Numbered from the stretch's first letter, positions 30,632 through 41,651 are shown. The stretch is 64,000 nt of DNA from Mastacembelus armatus (GCF_900324485.2 NC_046640.1:18600217-18664216), one strand, 5' to 3'. The notes: a model not told the origin generated them from the letters alone. Made by a program: numbers and translations.

Positions 30632-30703
30632 GTGTGTTTGGACAGTTTTGTAGTCTCCCGTGTTATTGTGTTTCTTGAGCACAATAATAAACAGAAAAAT
30701 CTA
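30632..30703 (-). pseudogene. V23: FR3 end of an IGHV with RSS remnant
   Basis: Minus-strand VYYC-like codons (TCTGTTTATTATTGTGCTC) are followed by CACAATA (30664-30670). A poor nonamer (GTGTGTTTG on plus) sits at 30632-30640. Upstream sequence is not recognisably Ig. Paralogue at 56589-56627. Confidence 0.6.
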
Positions 30704-31132
30704 ATCCCTGGAGACAAGAATATATTCAGAGCAAGCAGAATGGGTGGGGAATATGTATCACTATGTGAATTTGTATAATGATATGTTGGAGGTACAGTCC
30801 TGAAAAATAAAGAGGCATGAAAAGTAAAACAGTCAGGAACAGTGAGAGAGAGAAAGTATTCCAGCTGTTGATGTAGAAATCTTGACATAAACTTTAAGTT
30901 TAAAGTTGAAGTTTATAGTCAGATGATAAGCTGCAAATGATTTAACAGATGAAGATGTAGTCACTGATCCAGCAGTTACATGTTTCTGTGTGATGTCATT
31001 GGAAATCTCTAGTTACCTGACCAACATGTTTTAATGCCTAAATATAGCTGAGTAGTTGTTGTGCTTAAACTTGAGGACATAACTTATAAAATGTACTTAA
31101 GGATGACAGTGAAGATCTATGGCAGGGGTGTC
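30704..31132. repeat. Spacer left of the hAT element
   Basis: No gene. 30860-31010 resembles the upstream flank of group B genes (compare 4020-4130). The points near 30703 and 30837 are empty sites for insertions in the second copy (56628 and 60733). Confidence 0.6.
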
Positions 31133-31995
31133 AAACTCAGGCCCGCGGGCCAAATGTGGCCCGCCACGTCATTTAATGTGGCCCGCGAGAGCATAAAAGG
31201 TCTGAGTGTTTAAAGAAATAGTTCAAAAGCGTGCTTTGACCAAAAACTACATTTCCCACAATGCCTGTCGACTGTGATACCCGCGATGTAACCGCTCCCC
31301 GCCACTAGACGTGTTTCCACGTCAATGCCAACAAGTGGAATTGAGAGTTAAATAATAACCCCAAAATGTCCAGAAAGAGAAAAGTTGATAGAGATAGAAG
31401 ACTGTTTCAAGAAAGATGGGAAAGCGAATATTTGTTTGTGCTTCAAGGAGAAAGACCGGTATGTCTTTTGTGGTACGAGGCGGTGTCGGTTGTCAAAGAG
31501 TAGCTATAATCTACGCCGGCATTTTGACACCAAACGCGGAGCTAAGTACGCCAAAGCTAGCCTTCAAGAAAAGCAACAACTTGTCCAGCGCAGTTACCAA
31601 TTTTTATTAGAGGCGTGAATTCGGATCTCTCTGTCACTGACGAGCTGTTGAACGTTTGAACAAAGTTAATGTCATAACTTATGTTTGATTTTATTTTTCT
31701 TTATTCACTTGGATAGTTTGATCCTTGATTGATGGAGTTATCTGGGTTTCATAACCTGACAAATTAAAAGGATTTATGTTATAACAGAGGAACGAGCAAA
31801 CATATTTTTCTGTGCAACTGTTATGCTTGTAACTTGAATAAGTAATAAATTCAGTTATTTAACATTAAGGACAAGTTACATTCATTTTACATTACATTCG
31901 GTTACATTTAGTTACATTTATAAGTTACATATGGCCCTTTGAGGACAGCCATTATGCTGATGTGGCCCTTGGTGAAAATGAGTTTGACACCCCTG
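31133..31995 (+). mobile_element. Internally deleted hAT transposon, copy 1
   Basis: 863 bp with perfect 16-bp terminal inverted repeats CAGGGGTGTCAAACTC / GAGTTTGACACCCCTG. The inside keeps the start of a transposase: MSRKRKVDRD near 31366, then a zinc-finger-like NLRRHFDTKRGAKYAK in a shifted frame (31385-31618). This N-terminus resembles hAT (Charlie-like) transposases and their GTF2IRD2-type relatives. The rest of the transposase is missing. The right end lies 8 bp from the V24 nonamer, and the flanking 8-mers do not match. Confidence 0.85.
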
Positions 31996-32003
31996 GGCTA
32001 GAG

Positions 32004-32041
32004 GGTTTTTGTGCAGGTCTGTCAGTGTTTGTGTCACAGTG
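32004..32041 (-). promoter_or_regulatory. RSS of V24
   Basis: CACTGTG (32035-32041), 22-bp spacer, ACAAAAACC (32004-32012). Confidence 0.75.
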
Positions 32042-32436
32042 ACAACCAGCTCCAGTACCAAACACTATGTACACAGTAATAAACAGCTGTGTTCTCAGGC
32101 TGCAGATTCAGTCCTGTTAATGTCACAGAACTAGTAGAAGTGTGTGTTTGGTATTTGAACTTGTTCTTCAAAGCATCATTTTGATAAAAGCTGCCTCCAC
32201 TCCATTGATGTAAAAGAGACCTGACAGATGATGGTCAAAGACTGTCCAGGCTGCACAGCCTTTGAGTCTGGCTGGATGAGATTGAGACTGTGAACACCTG
32301 TGGAAACAGAAATCAACATTATCTCCATCATTCATCTGAATATTCAGTGTTTCTAATGTGTTTGTTAGTGTGAATCCACTGAAAGCTCCTCACAGGATCC
32401 AGCTGCCAGCAGCAGTATCAGAGCTACAGAGAACAT
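32042..32436 (-). pseudogene. V24: IGHV group B with 74-bp deletion
   Basis: Leader (32394-32436) and octamer are intact. The V exon (32042-32297) is 256 nt against 330 in V14. 74 bp covering CDR1 and FR2, including the Trp, are missing, and this shifts the frame. The stop-bearing 3' extension of V14 and V36 is present. Non-functional. Confidence 0.9.
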
Positions 32437-32532
32437 GGTTGATGTTGAAGCTCTTCTGTCCTCTCACTGACACACAGACCCACACTGCACTTCCTTATGA
32501 GCTACATTCATTTACATATTGTTGAATCAATC

Positions 32533-32540
32533 ATTTGCAT
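32533..32540 (-). promoter_or_regulatory. Octamer of V24
   Basis: Perfect ATGCAAAT on the minus strand, 97 bp from the ATG. Confidence 0.78.
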
Positions 32541-33186
32541 CTCACAAATATCATTTTAAACACAGATTGAAAAGACTGACCTTATAATGAAGTAGATGGT
32601 TTCACTGTATGTGGGAACATTTTATTCAGTAAGTTTATTTTATTAAAAAGACAGAGAAAGAACGCTAAAATAACTTTCAGTGTGTGTGTAATAATGTAAT
32701 GGAATAATGGAAATAATATATATTAAATTATGAGACTTACTGTGTAAATGTTTTATAAATGACTGGTTTCAGCACATTTTTGTCTTGTCCTTGGGCTTTT
32801 AGTGAAGAAACAGTCCACACACTAAACTGTTGTTACTAAAATATGTAAATTTGGAATGAACTCACCACAGATAAAAGCAGTGTCCTGATCCTGGTGATTT
32901 ATCTGACTTATCAGACTGTGAGAACATGGTTGATGCTGAAACTAAACTGATGTGATCTTTTCTACAGTGAAAAGTTTGCTTTGGTTTGTTTGTTTGTTTG
33001 TTTTGTTGATGTTATGTTGCAGAAACTGACTTTCTAAGGATGAATTTCTCATTAGACGAGTTTTTAAAGTCAAGATATTAGAAAAATGTATTTTATTACT
33101 GACTCATGGCCCTCCCCCTTTCTTTGCTTTTCCTGTTCAAAACGTTTAATAATCAGACACACGTGGTGTTGGTGGAAATAGAAACG
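32541..33186. repeat. B-to-C spacer, type 2, first part
   Basis: No gene. Paralogue of 7698-8340 and 20769-21410. Confidence 0.65.
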
Positions 33187-33698
33187 TCTATTACAAACAG
33201 AAATAAAATGCATTTAAATGTTTTTCTAACTTAGTTTGAACAAGAGTTGTGTAAACTTACTGTGTCCAAAACGTTTGACCACTGTGGCATGAGACAGGGA
33301 AACCTGATGGATGTTAGGACTGAGTCGTAGGAAGGAAATGCCTTGAACCTGCAGAAACACGGTGTTTTCCTGACTCAGCAGTTTGTTAGTATCTGGATAT
33401 GGGTCGTTCTGGTTGTTGTCGGTCAAAGTTGGTGTGGACTGAGCCTGGATTTGAATCTGCAGTCTCCAAATGTCTTTTGTTGTCCACTTTATTGTTTCCA
33501 ACCCCATAGAAGGTCAAAGCACAGACAATTATATGGACTGAGATAATGGTAGTTTTTAACTGTGTTTGCATCAGTCCAGGCAGCACTGTAGGATTTGGAT
33601 TAGCTGAGTGACATCAGCTGTTTTTTCTGCTCCACAATCACTGCACAGGCTTAGTCCCAGCTGGATAAACAGTGGACTGCAGTGTATATTCATACAGC
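33187..33698 (-). other. 512-bp foreign insertion with exon-like frames
   Basis: The two paralogous spacers (near 8347 and 21410) run straight through this point. On the minus strand one frame begins at an ATG (33571) with a hydrophobic stretch TTIISVHIIVCALTFYG that could be a signal or anchor segment. A second, separate frame (33260-33420) ends at CACAGTAAGT, a good splice donor. This may be a captured piece of a host gene exon or an unknown element; I do not recognise the protein. No inverted repeats seen. Confidence 0.5.
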
Positions 33699-34007
33699 TG
33701 ATACTTCTCACTGTTCCTCTGCTGATACTCTAATATCATGTATGTGTTGCTGCTCTGGTTCTTTGAGAGCTCCCTCAACAAGCAGAATCTCTTCTACTGA
33801 ATCTGTGGAACAGTGTGTTTTTTCAGCCTCACATTAGGTGGAAATTTGCTCATTTTGAAAAGAGAAAGAATCAGGGTCAGAGTGAGTGGAACAGGACCAG
33901 TCAAATCTGCTGCTGATATTTCTAGGTTTCTATTTAGAATTGGACTTTATTGATGATATGAGTAACTATTGTTGGGAAGTGTGATCCCAGTAAGACTGAG
34001 TCCTGTA

Positions 34008-34046
34008 GGTTTTTGTACAGCTGCTGAACCAACTCCAGTCACTATG
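34008..34046 (-). promoter_or_regulatory. RSS of V25 with damaged heptamer
   Basis: CATAGTG (34040-34046), 23-bp spacer, ACAAAAACC (34008-34016). Confidence 0.82.
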
Positions 34047-34492
34047 ACTCTCGAGCACAATAATAAACAGCAGAATCTTCAGTTTTCAGACTGTTCATCT
34101 GCAGATACAGCTGCTGTCTGTTGTTGTCTCTGGAGATGGTAAACCGGCCTTGGACTGACTGAGAGTAGTAGATGTTAGCACTGTCATATCTGATGCTTGC
34201 AACCCACTCCAGTTCTTTTCCAGGAGCCTGTCTGACCCAGGCCATCCAGTAGCCACCAAAATCCAATCCTTAGGCGTAACAGGTCAATTTGTGGGATTCT
34301 CCAGGCCTTTTAACCACTGGTCCAGATTGTGTCAGAGTCTGACCATCAACACCTGTCAAGACAAACCAGAAAATAGTCAGTTGATGTACGTTTGCACCTT
34401 CTTGAAAACAGATTCATTTCAAGCTTTGCAGACATTTTCTCACCTGCCCAGCAGATGGTTAAAAGCAGCAGTCCTGTCCTATAGTCCATCAT
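34047..34492 (-). pseudogene. V25: IGHV group C with stop after first Cys
   Basis: Leader (34444-34492) and V exon (34047-34352) have normal length and splice sites. A TAA stands where V15 has the second Tyr of CYAYG, just after the first Cys. The rest is open: [60 protein letters not shown]. The heptamer is also mutated, so both coding and joining are impaired. Sister of V15. Confidence 0.9.
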
Positions 34493-34564
34493 GTTAAACT
34501 GTGTGTCCACTGTTCTCCGTCGTCCTCTCTGCAGTCAGATAAGTAGAGGTGGAAGACATCTGAG

Positions 34565-34572
34565 TTTTGCAT
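34565..34572 (-). promoter_or_regulatory. Octamer of V25
   Basis: ATGCAAAA on the minus strand, 73 bp from the ATG. Confidence 0.68.
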
Positions 34573-35303
34573 TGACTCCTCCTCACAGGAAAGAGTGAAC
34601 CAGACTGGTCATCATAGACATTTCTTGTTTCAGTCAATATATAGTGAGAGTTATGGTGTGAGCCTAATGAGTTTTCATTCAATCTGAATAAAAAAAAAAA
34701 TCTGAATAGGCTTCAGAAAATTATTTCTGTGTGGTAAAATCAGATTTTTCTTCTAATATTGTGTCTAATGGTCAGAATAAGAAACAGTTTTAGCTACAAA
34801 CAAAAACTTTACAGAACTCAAAGTTTAAATATACTAAGACATTTTCTTGGTTAAATGTTACATGTTTGTTTACAGTGTGAAGACCTTTAATATGATGGAT
34901 ATGTGCATTTATGTCATTTTTAAATCACGACCCAGTTGAAAATTTTCAAAAACGTCAACTTTGATTGTTTTTACAGCAAGTTTGTGTATGTGTGGTCTTA
35001 ATGTCATATGTCAGATCAGTGGTCTGAAGGCTCCTAAACTGGTGACAAATGAAATGGAAAGAAAACTTTCTGAAGATGAACTTCTTGTTAGGCTCTAAGT
35101 TTTAAAAGTCAGTCTAATTTACTGTTTACTAATGTTCAGTGAGTTTACTGTCTGAGTAATTAAGATGATATTGACAAATTAAGGAACATATAAAATCAAC
35201 CAACTGTTCCCTGTTTACTCCAAAAGTAAACTGGTCTGAAATCATTAGTGGTCTGAGGGCTCCTCCTCTGGTGGCTTCATGTTACAGGTTTCAGGCACTG
35301 AGG
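34573..35303. repeat. C-to-A spacer
   Basis: No gene. Shortened relative of 9189-10215 and 27039-28053, but leading to a group A gene instead of C'. Confidence 0.62.
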
Positions 35304-35342
35304 GGTTTTTGTTCAGGTCTACTGATGGTTTGTGTTATTGTG
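35304..35342 (-). promoter_or_regulatory. 23-RSS of V26
   Basis: CACAATA (35336-35342), 23-bp spacer, ACAAAAACC (35304-35312). Confidence 0.88.
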
Positions 35343-35757
35343 GGTCTCTGGCACAGTAATACACAGCAGTGTCTTCAGGCTGCATGTTCTGTCCGTTCAG
35401 AGTCACTGTCTTGCTGGAAGAGTCTAAGTCAATACTGAACTTGTTCTTTAGTGAATCTTTGACAGTTGTGTCACTACTAATCCACTCCAGTCCTTTCCCT
35501 GCAGGCTGTCTGATCCAAGCTGTCCAGTAGCTGCTCATAGAATAAGAGACCTGACAGGTGATGGCCAGACGTTGACCTGGCTGCACAGTCACAGAGGCTG
35601 GCTGTGTCAGCTGTTGACATTTCACACCTGTTAAAAATAATAAATATATTATGACAAATTATCAAGTGATACTGTAAAAATTAACAGTTTTCTAAGTCAA
35701 ATCTAGAGACTCACATGATCCAGCTGCCAACAGCAGCAGCAGAGCAACAGGAAACAT
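35343..35757 (-). CDS. ighv: V26: IGHV segment, group A, short CDR2
   Basis: Exon 1 (35715-35757) encodes MFPVALLLLLAAGS; exon 2 is 35343-35627 (285 nt, the shortest intact V exon). Mature QQLTQPASVTVQPGQ; CDR1 SMSSYWTA; FR2 WIRQPAGKGLEWIS; CDR2 only SDTT before VKDSLKNKFS, four residues fewer than V10 and in frame. FR3 to [12 protein letters not shown]. Open throughout. Confidence 0.92.
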
Positions 35758-35835
35758 GTTTTCTAATGAAAGTGATGTGTGAACTACTCTGACAGTCTGA
35801 CTGGAGGTTTTTATAGGTATGAGGAAGGTCACTGA

Positions 35836-35843
35836 GTTTGCAT
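35836..35843 (-). promoter_or_regulatory. Octamer of V26
   Basis: ATGCAAAC on the minus strand, 79 bp from the ATG. Confidence 0.75.
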
Positions 35844-36857
35844 AGAATCAGACTCATAAGAGCTACTGTGTTGGTGTGATCAGATCTAATAATAGTTGGT
35901 TCATTGTTCAGTGAAAACATGGCTGGAAATCAGCTCTGCCTTAGATATGAATGTTTCATTTCATTGCACATTAAACTGTAACATGTTGAAAAGGTCCCAG
36001 CATTTACTTCAGCTGTTGCTGAAAACTGTTTATTCCTAAGTTACTGTAATTACTTTTTAAAAACTTAAATACATCCTACTGTAATTAAAAACAATAAATA
36101 TGATTGCTACTATTTTTAATGTTTATATTAACATGACTCTGGATTATTGGAACATATTAAAATCAACACTAGAGTAACAATGATAGATGCAATAGAAACT
36201 AATTAACATTATTTTCAGTTGTTTTAGGCAGTAACTTGTATTTCTCTTGCTTTGTTTTAAACAAAACTTATGACAGCAGACATGATTATATTAATATTGT
36301 TAAATAATTGTCGTGACTTTTTCATAAATGGTTAAAAATTCAGATAAATGTAGATATAAAACGCAACTTAGAGAATCTGGAAGCAGGCACTAGTTCTTTT
36401 CTGCCAATGGAGCTTTAAGTTTTATTCAGCTATAGATACTTTTTTATTGCATATTTTTACAGTATATAAGTGAAACTGTAGTGTTTAATATATTCATTGA
36501 GCCAGACGCGTTTTGTGAATTATATAATGTAGGTGAGTATCAGATGAGACAGCAGGCTCTCTGAAGTGTTTCTAACAGCAGGATTAGTTGTTTCATTCAT
36601 CTCACAAGAACAAATGTTCACAGAAGCTTTTGGTTATATTTGTATATAACAAGAATATTCTTGGCTTTGTCTTTGTACAAGTTCTTATTTTAAAAGTTAT
36701 TATTGTTGTGTATTGTTGTTATTTCCTTCGGGACAGACTTTATGAATTTGTGTCATGTAGAGGAAAGTGTTTATTTATTAAAACAAAATGAAAGAAAATA
36801 GAGGAAAAACATGACATCATTACTAGAACCCATCAGGCTACTGAGTAGACTGTTGTA
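35844..36857. repeat. A-to-C spacer
   Basis: No gene supported. Paralogue of 15044-16004. Confidence 0.65.
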
Positions 36858-36896
36858 GGTTTTTGTACAGCTGCTGAACCAACTCCAGTCACTGTG
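36858..36896 (-). promoter_or_regulatory. 23-RSS of V27
   Basis: CACAGTG (36890-36896), 23-bp spacer, ACAAAAACC (36858-36866). Confidence 0.93.
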
Positions 36897-37345
36897 AGTC
36901 TCGAGCACAATAATAAACAGCAGAATCTTCAGTTTTCAGACTGTTCATCTGCAGATACAGCTGCTGTCTGTTGTTGTCTCTGGAGATGGTAAACCGGCCT
37001 TGGACTGACTGAGAGTAGTATTTGCTGCTGCCACCACCGCTGCTAATGAGAGCAACCCACTCCAGTCCTTTTCCAGGAGCCTGTCTGATCCAGGCCATCC
37101 AAGAGCCATCAAAATTAAATCCAGAGGTTGTACAGGTCAATGTGTGGGATTCTCCAGGCCTTTTAACCACTGGTTCAGATTCTGTCAGAGTCTGACCATC
37201 AACACCTGTCAAGACAAACCAGAAAATAGTCAGTTGATGTAAGTTTGCACCTTCTTGAAAACAGATTGATTTCAAGCTTTGCAGATATTTTCTCACCTGC
37301 CCAGCAGATGGTTAAAAGCAGCAGTCCTGTCCTATAGTCCATCAT
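36897..37345 (-). CDS. ighv: V27: IGHV segment, group C
   Basis: Exon 1 (37297-37345) encodes [16 protein letters not shown]; exon 2 is 36897-37205 (309 nt). Mature [15 protein letters not shown]; first Cys in [12 protein letters not shown]1 [10 protein letters not shown]2 [17 protein letters not shown]2 [13 protein letters not shown]3 [17 protein letters not shown] to [13 protein letters not shown]. It is the paralogue of V11 in the A-C block, without the TAG at the 3' end. Open throughout. Confidence 0.93.
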
Positions 37346-37417
37346 GTTAAACTGTGTGTCCACTGTTCTCTGTCGTCCTCTCTGCAGTCAGATAAGTAGA
37401 GGTGGAAGACATCTGAG

Positions 37418-37425
37418 TTTTGCAT
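37418..37425 (-). promoter_or_regulatory. Octamer of V27
   Basis: ATGCAAAA on the minus strand, 73 bp from the ATG. Confidence 0.7.
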
Positions 37426-37739
37426 TGACTCCTCCCCTCAGGAAGAAGTGAACCAGACTGATCATCATAGACATTTCTTGTTTCAGTCAATATATAGTGA
37501 GAGTTGTGGTTTGAGTCAAATAAGTTTTCATTCAATCTGAATTTAAAAAGTTTTGAATAAACTTCAGAAAATGATCTCTGTGTGGTAAAATCAGATTTTT
37601 CTTCTAATATTGTGTCTAATGCTCAGAATATGAAACAGTTTTAGCTACAAACAAAAACTTTACAGAACTCAAAGTTTAAATATGTAAAGTTTTGTTCTCA
37701 CTACCCTGATACAAATTTTACCTTTGACAGAAAGTAGAT
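37426..37739. repeat. C upstream spacer, interrupted by RTE
   Basis: No gene. Left part of a C-to-C' spacer that resumes at 40572; ends in the 17-bp target repeat. Confidence 0.65.
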
Positions 37740-40571
37740 CTTCTTCTTTCCCTTTCGGCCGCTCCCTTCAGGGGTCACCCCAGCGAATCATCTACCTCCA
37801 ATTAACCCTATCCTCTGTATCCTCCTCACCCACACCAACTATCCTCATGTCCCCCTTCACCACATCCAAGAACCTCCTCTTTGGTCTTCCTCTAGGCCTC
37901 CTTCCTGGCAGCTCTAACCTCAGCATCCTTTTACCAATGTATTCACTGTCCCTCCTCTGAACATGCCCAAACCATCTCAATCTGGCTTCCCTGGCTTTTT
38001 CTCCAAAACATCTAACATGAGCTGTCCCTCTGATGTCCTCATTCCTGATTCTATCCATCCTCGTCATTCCCAGAGAGAACCTCAACATCTTCAGCTCTGC
38101 TACCTCCAGCTCTGCCTCCTGTCTTTGTCTCAGTGCCACTGTCTGTAAACCAGACAACATTGCTGGTCTCACCACTGTCTTGTCCACCTTTCCTTTCATT
38201 CTTGCTGACACTCTTTTGTCACATATCACACCTGACACTTTCCTTCACCCGTTCCAACCTGCTTGCTAGATTCCTGTCTAACCTCATCTGTCAGCCTGTC
38301 CATCACCACAGCAAACAAGAAGGGGCTCAAAGCCGATCTTTGGTGCAGTCCCACCTCCACCTTGAACTCCTCTGTCACCCCTACAGCACACCTCACCACT
38401 GTCTTCCAGCTCTCATACATGTCCTGCACCACTCGAACATACTTCTCTGCCACTCAAGACTTCCTCATACAAAACCACAGCTCCTCTCTCGGCACCCTGT
38501 CATATGCTGTTTCTAAATCTACAAAGACACAATGCAGCTCCTTCTGGCCTTCTCTGTACTTCTCCATCAGCATTCTCAAAGCAAATATTGCATCTGTGGT
38601 TCTCTTTCTTGGCATGAAACCATACTGCTGCTCACAAATGCACACTTCTGACCTCAGCCTAGCCTCCACTGCTCTTTCCCATAACTTCATTGTGTGACTC
38701 ATCAGCTTTATTCCTCTGTAGTTTCCACAACTCTGCACGTCCCCCTTGTTCTTAAAGATGGGCACCAGTACACTTCTCCTCCATTCCTCAGGCATCCTCT
38801 CATTCTCCAAGATCTTGTTAAGTAGCCCAGTCAAAAACTCTACTGCCACCTCTCCTAAACACTTCCATAACTCCACGGGTATGTCATCAGGACTAACTGC
38901 ATTTCCAGTCTTCATCCTCTTCAACGCCTTCCTCACTTCATCCTTACTGATCTTTGCTACTTCTTGCTCCACAACAGTCACCTCTTCTACTCTGGGCTCT
39001 CTGACATTTTCCTCATTCATCAACTCTTCAAAGTATTACTTCCATCTTTCCATCACACTTGTGGCACCTGTCAACATATTTCCATCCCTGTCCTTGATCA
39101 CCCTAACCTGCTGCACATCCTTCCCATCTCTGTCTCTGCCTCGCCAATCTGTACCAACCTATGTGACCAACCTATCATACAAATCCTCATACGCCCTTTG
39201 TTTGGCCTTTGCCACCTCTACCTTCACTTTGCGCTGCATCTCCCTGTACTCCTGTCTGTTCTCTTCATTCCTCTCAGTTTCCCACCTCTTCTTAGCTAAC
39301 CTTTTCCTCTTAACACACTCCTGAACTTCCTCATTCCACCACCAAGTCTCTTTATCTGCTTTCCTCTTTCCAGATGACACACCAACTACCCTCCTACCTG
39401 TCTCCCTGATCACTTTAGCTGTAGCTGTCCAGTCATCTGGAAGAACTTCCTGATCTCCCAGAGCCTGTTTCAGCTCCTCCCTGAAAGCCACACAACACTT
39501 CAACTTCCATCACTTGGACTTCTGCTCTGTCCTTGTCCTCTTCATCTTCCTCACCACCAGAGTCATCCTACACACCACCATCCTATGCTGTCTGGCTACA
39601 CTCTCCCCAACCACTACTTTGCAGTCACTGATGTCTTTCAGGTTGGAATGTCTGCACAAGATGTAATCAGCTTGTGTGCTCCTGCCTCCACTCTTATATG
39701 TCACCATATGCTCCTCCCTTTTCTGGAAAAATGTGTTCACTACAGCCATTTCCATTCTTTTTGCGAAGTCTACCACCATCTGTCCTTCTGCATTCCTGTC
39801 CTGCATACCAAACTTACCCATCACTTCCTTATCACCTCTGTTTCCCTCACCAACATGTCCGTTGAAGTCTGCCACAATCACCACTCTCTCACCACTAGGG
39901 ATACCCTGATTCAGCTCATCTATCTCCCTCCAGAATTTCTCCTTCTCGTCTAACTCACATCCTGCCTGTGGGGCATAACCACTGACAACATTCAACATCA
40001 CACCTTCAACTTCCAGCTTCAGACTCATCACCCTATCTGACACTCTTTTCACCTCCAGAACATTCCTAGCAAAATCCTCCTTCAGGATAACTCCTACTCC
40101 ATTCCTCTTTCCATCCACACCATGATAAAACAGCTTGAACCCTGCTCCTAATCTATAGGCCTTGCTACCTTTCCACCTGGTCTCCTGAACACACAAGCTA
40201 TCCACCTTTCTTCTCTCCATCATATCAGGCAACTCTCTAGTTTTCCCTGACAAAGTTCCTACATTCAAAGTCCCTACTCCTACACTACTGCCCTTTCTCT
40301 TTTCTCTTTGCCTACAAACACGCCTTCCTCCTCTCCTTCTTCAACCAACAGTAGTCCAATTTCCACTGGCACCCTGTAGGTTAACAGCACCAGTGGCGGT
40401 CGTTGTTGATCCGGGTCGCGACCGATCCGGTATGGAAGTTGTATTTGTGATTCGCATGTTTGATTTGGCTGAAATTTTACGTCAGATGCCCTTACTGACA
40501 CAACCCTCTGCATTTACCCGGACTTGGGACTGGCACATGAAGACACTGGATTGTGCCCCCCTGTGGTTGCA
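37740..40571 (-). mobile_element. RTE-clade LINE, copy 1
   Basis: 2.8-kb LINE between 17-bp direct repeats TTTGACAGAAAGTAGAT (37723-37739) and its one-mismatch copy (40572-40588). Minus-strand order: 5' leader, AP endonuclease (39510-40268; QETRWKG, DFNGHVG, ARQHRMVVCRM), linker (39159-39503), reverse transcriptase fingers and palm (38454-39023; GPVS-like VSPDDIPVE, CEQQYGFMPRK, FVDLETAYDRVP), further RT (38226-38453; LSPFLFAVVMDRL), C-terminal part (37792-38238; LRWFGHVQRRDSEYIGKRM), then a short 3' tail. The FADD active-site segment is missing at about 38238. Several frameshifts; inactive. Confidence 0.92.
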
Positions 40572-40588
40572 TTTGACAGAAAATAGAT

Positions 40589-40852
40589 GATCTGTTGTTA
40601 TTTGTATGTTACATCTGTAAAGCAAATAAATGTATTCACATATAGAAAAATAAAGTCACTACAGTGAAAATGTTAGTAAGTTCTGCTAAAAGATGCCAAA
40701 CAACAATCAGGATCCTAATGTGAATTAACACATCACAGATAAAAGCAGTGTCCTGATATTGTGACAAGCACTAATCTGAAATGTACACAGGAAACATAAT
40801 ATCAACACTTATTTATACTAAAGACATTTTCTTGGTTAAATGTTACATGTTG
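40589..40852. repeat. C-to-C' spacer between RTE and SINE
   Basis: No gene; continues the spacer broken by the RTE element. Confidence 0.6.
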
Positions 40853-41162
40853 CCTCACAGTAAGAAGGTTGTGGGTTCGCAACCTTGTGCTTGTGTGGGT
40901 TTTCTCCAGATACTCCTGTTTCCTCCCACAGTCCAAAAACATGTATGTCAGGTTGATTGGTGACTCTAAATTGCCCGTAGGAGTGAGTGTGAGTGTGTGA
41001 GGTTTTTTGTCTTTGAGTGTCTCTATGTGGCCCTGTGATGGACTGGTGACCTGACCAGGGTGTACCCCTGCCTTTCACCCAAAGAGAGCTGGGATAGGCT
41101 CCAGCAGATCCCTGGGACCCTGGTTCAGGAATAAGCGGGTATAGAAAATGAATGAATGAATG
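40853..41162 (+). mobile_element. Full-length tRNA-derived SINE
   Basis: 310 bp: tRNA-like head with a B-box-like GGTTCGCAACC, a core with TTTCCTCCCACAGTCCAAAA and GATTGGTGACTCTAAATTGC, and the tail GCTGGGATAGGCTCCAGC ending in (GAAT)n. It is flanked by a 14-bp direct repeat AATGTTACATGTTG (40839-40852, 41163-41176). Paralogous sites near 9768, 27600 and 34853 are empty. This is a V-SINE-like teleost family; exact name not assigned. Confidence 0.88.
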
Positions 41163-41176
41163 AATGTTACATGTTG

Positions 41177-41612
41177 TTTACAATGTGAAGACCTTTAATA
41201 TGATGGATATGTGCATTTATGTCATTTTAAAATCATGTGCCAGTTGAAGATTTTCAAAAACGTCAACTTTGATTGTTTTTACAACAAGTTTGTGTATGTG
41301 TGGTCTTAATGTCATATGTCAGATCAGTGGTCTGAAGGCTCCTAAAGTGATGACAAATGAAATGGAAAGAAAACTTTCTGAAGATGAACTTCTTGTTAGG
41401 CTCTAAGTTTTTTAAGTCAGTCTAATTTACTGTTTACTAATGTTCAGTGAGTTTACTGTCTGAGTAATTAAGATGATATTGATAAATTAAGGAACATGTA
41501 AAATCAACCAACTGTTCCCTGTTTACTCCAAAAGTAAACTGGTCTGAAATCATTAGTGGTCTGAGGGCTCCTCCTCTGGTGGCTTCATGTTACAGGTTTT
41601 CAGGCACTGAGG
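41177..41612. repeat. C' downstream spacer
   Basis: No gene; end of the C-to-C' spacer plus the CACAATA-RSS module. Confidence 0.62.
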
Positions 41613-41651
41613 GGTTTTTGTTCAGGTCTACTGATGGTTTGTGTTATTGTG
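41613..41651 (-). promoter_or_regulatory. 23-RSS of V28
   Basis: CACAATA (41645-41651), 23-bp spacer, ACAAAAACC (41613-41621). Confidence 0.88.

Noticed and set aside
38746-39324. Long plus-strand frames across the RTE element
   Set aside because: Antisense of the LINE coding region; the protein motifs are on the minus strand.
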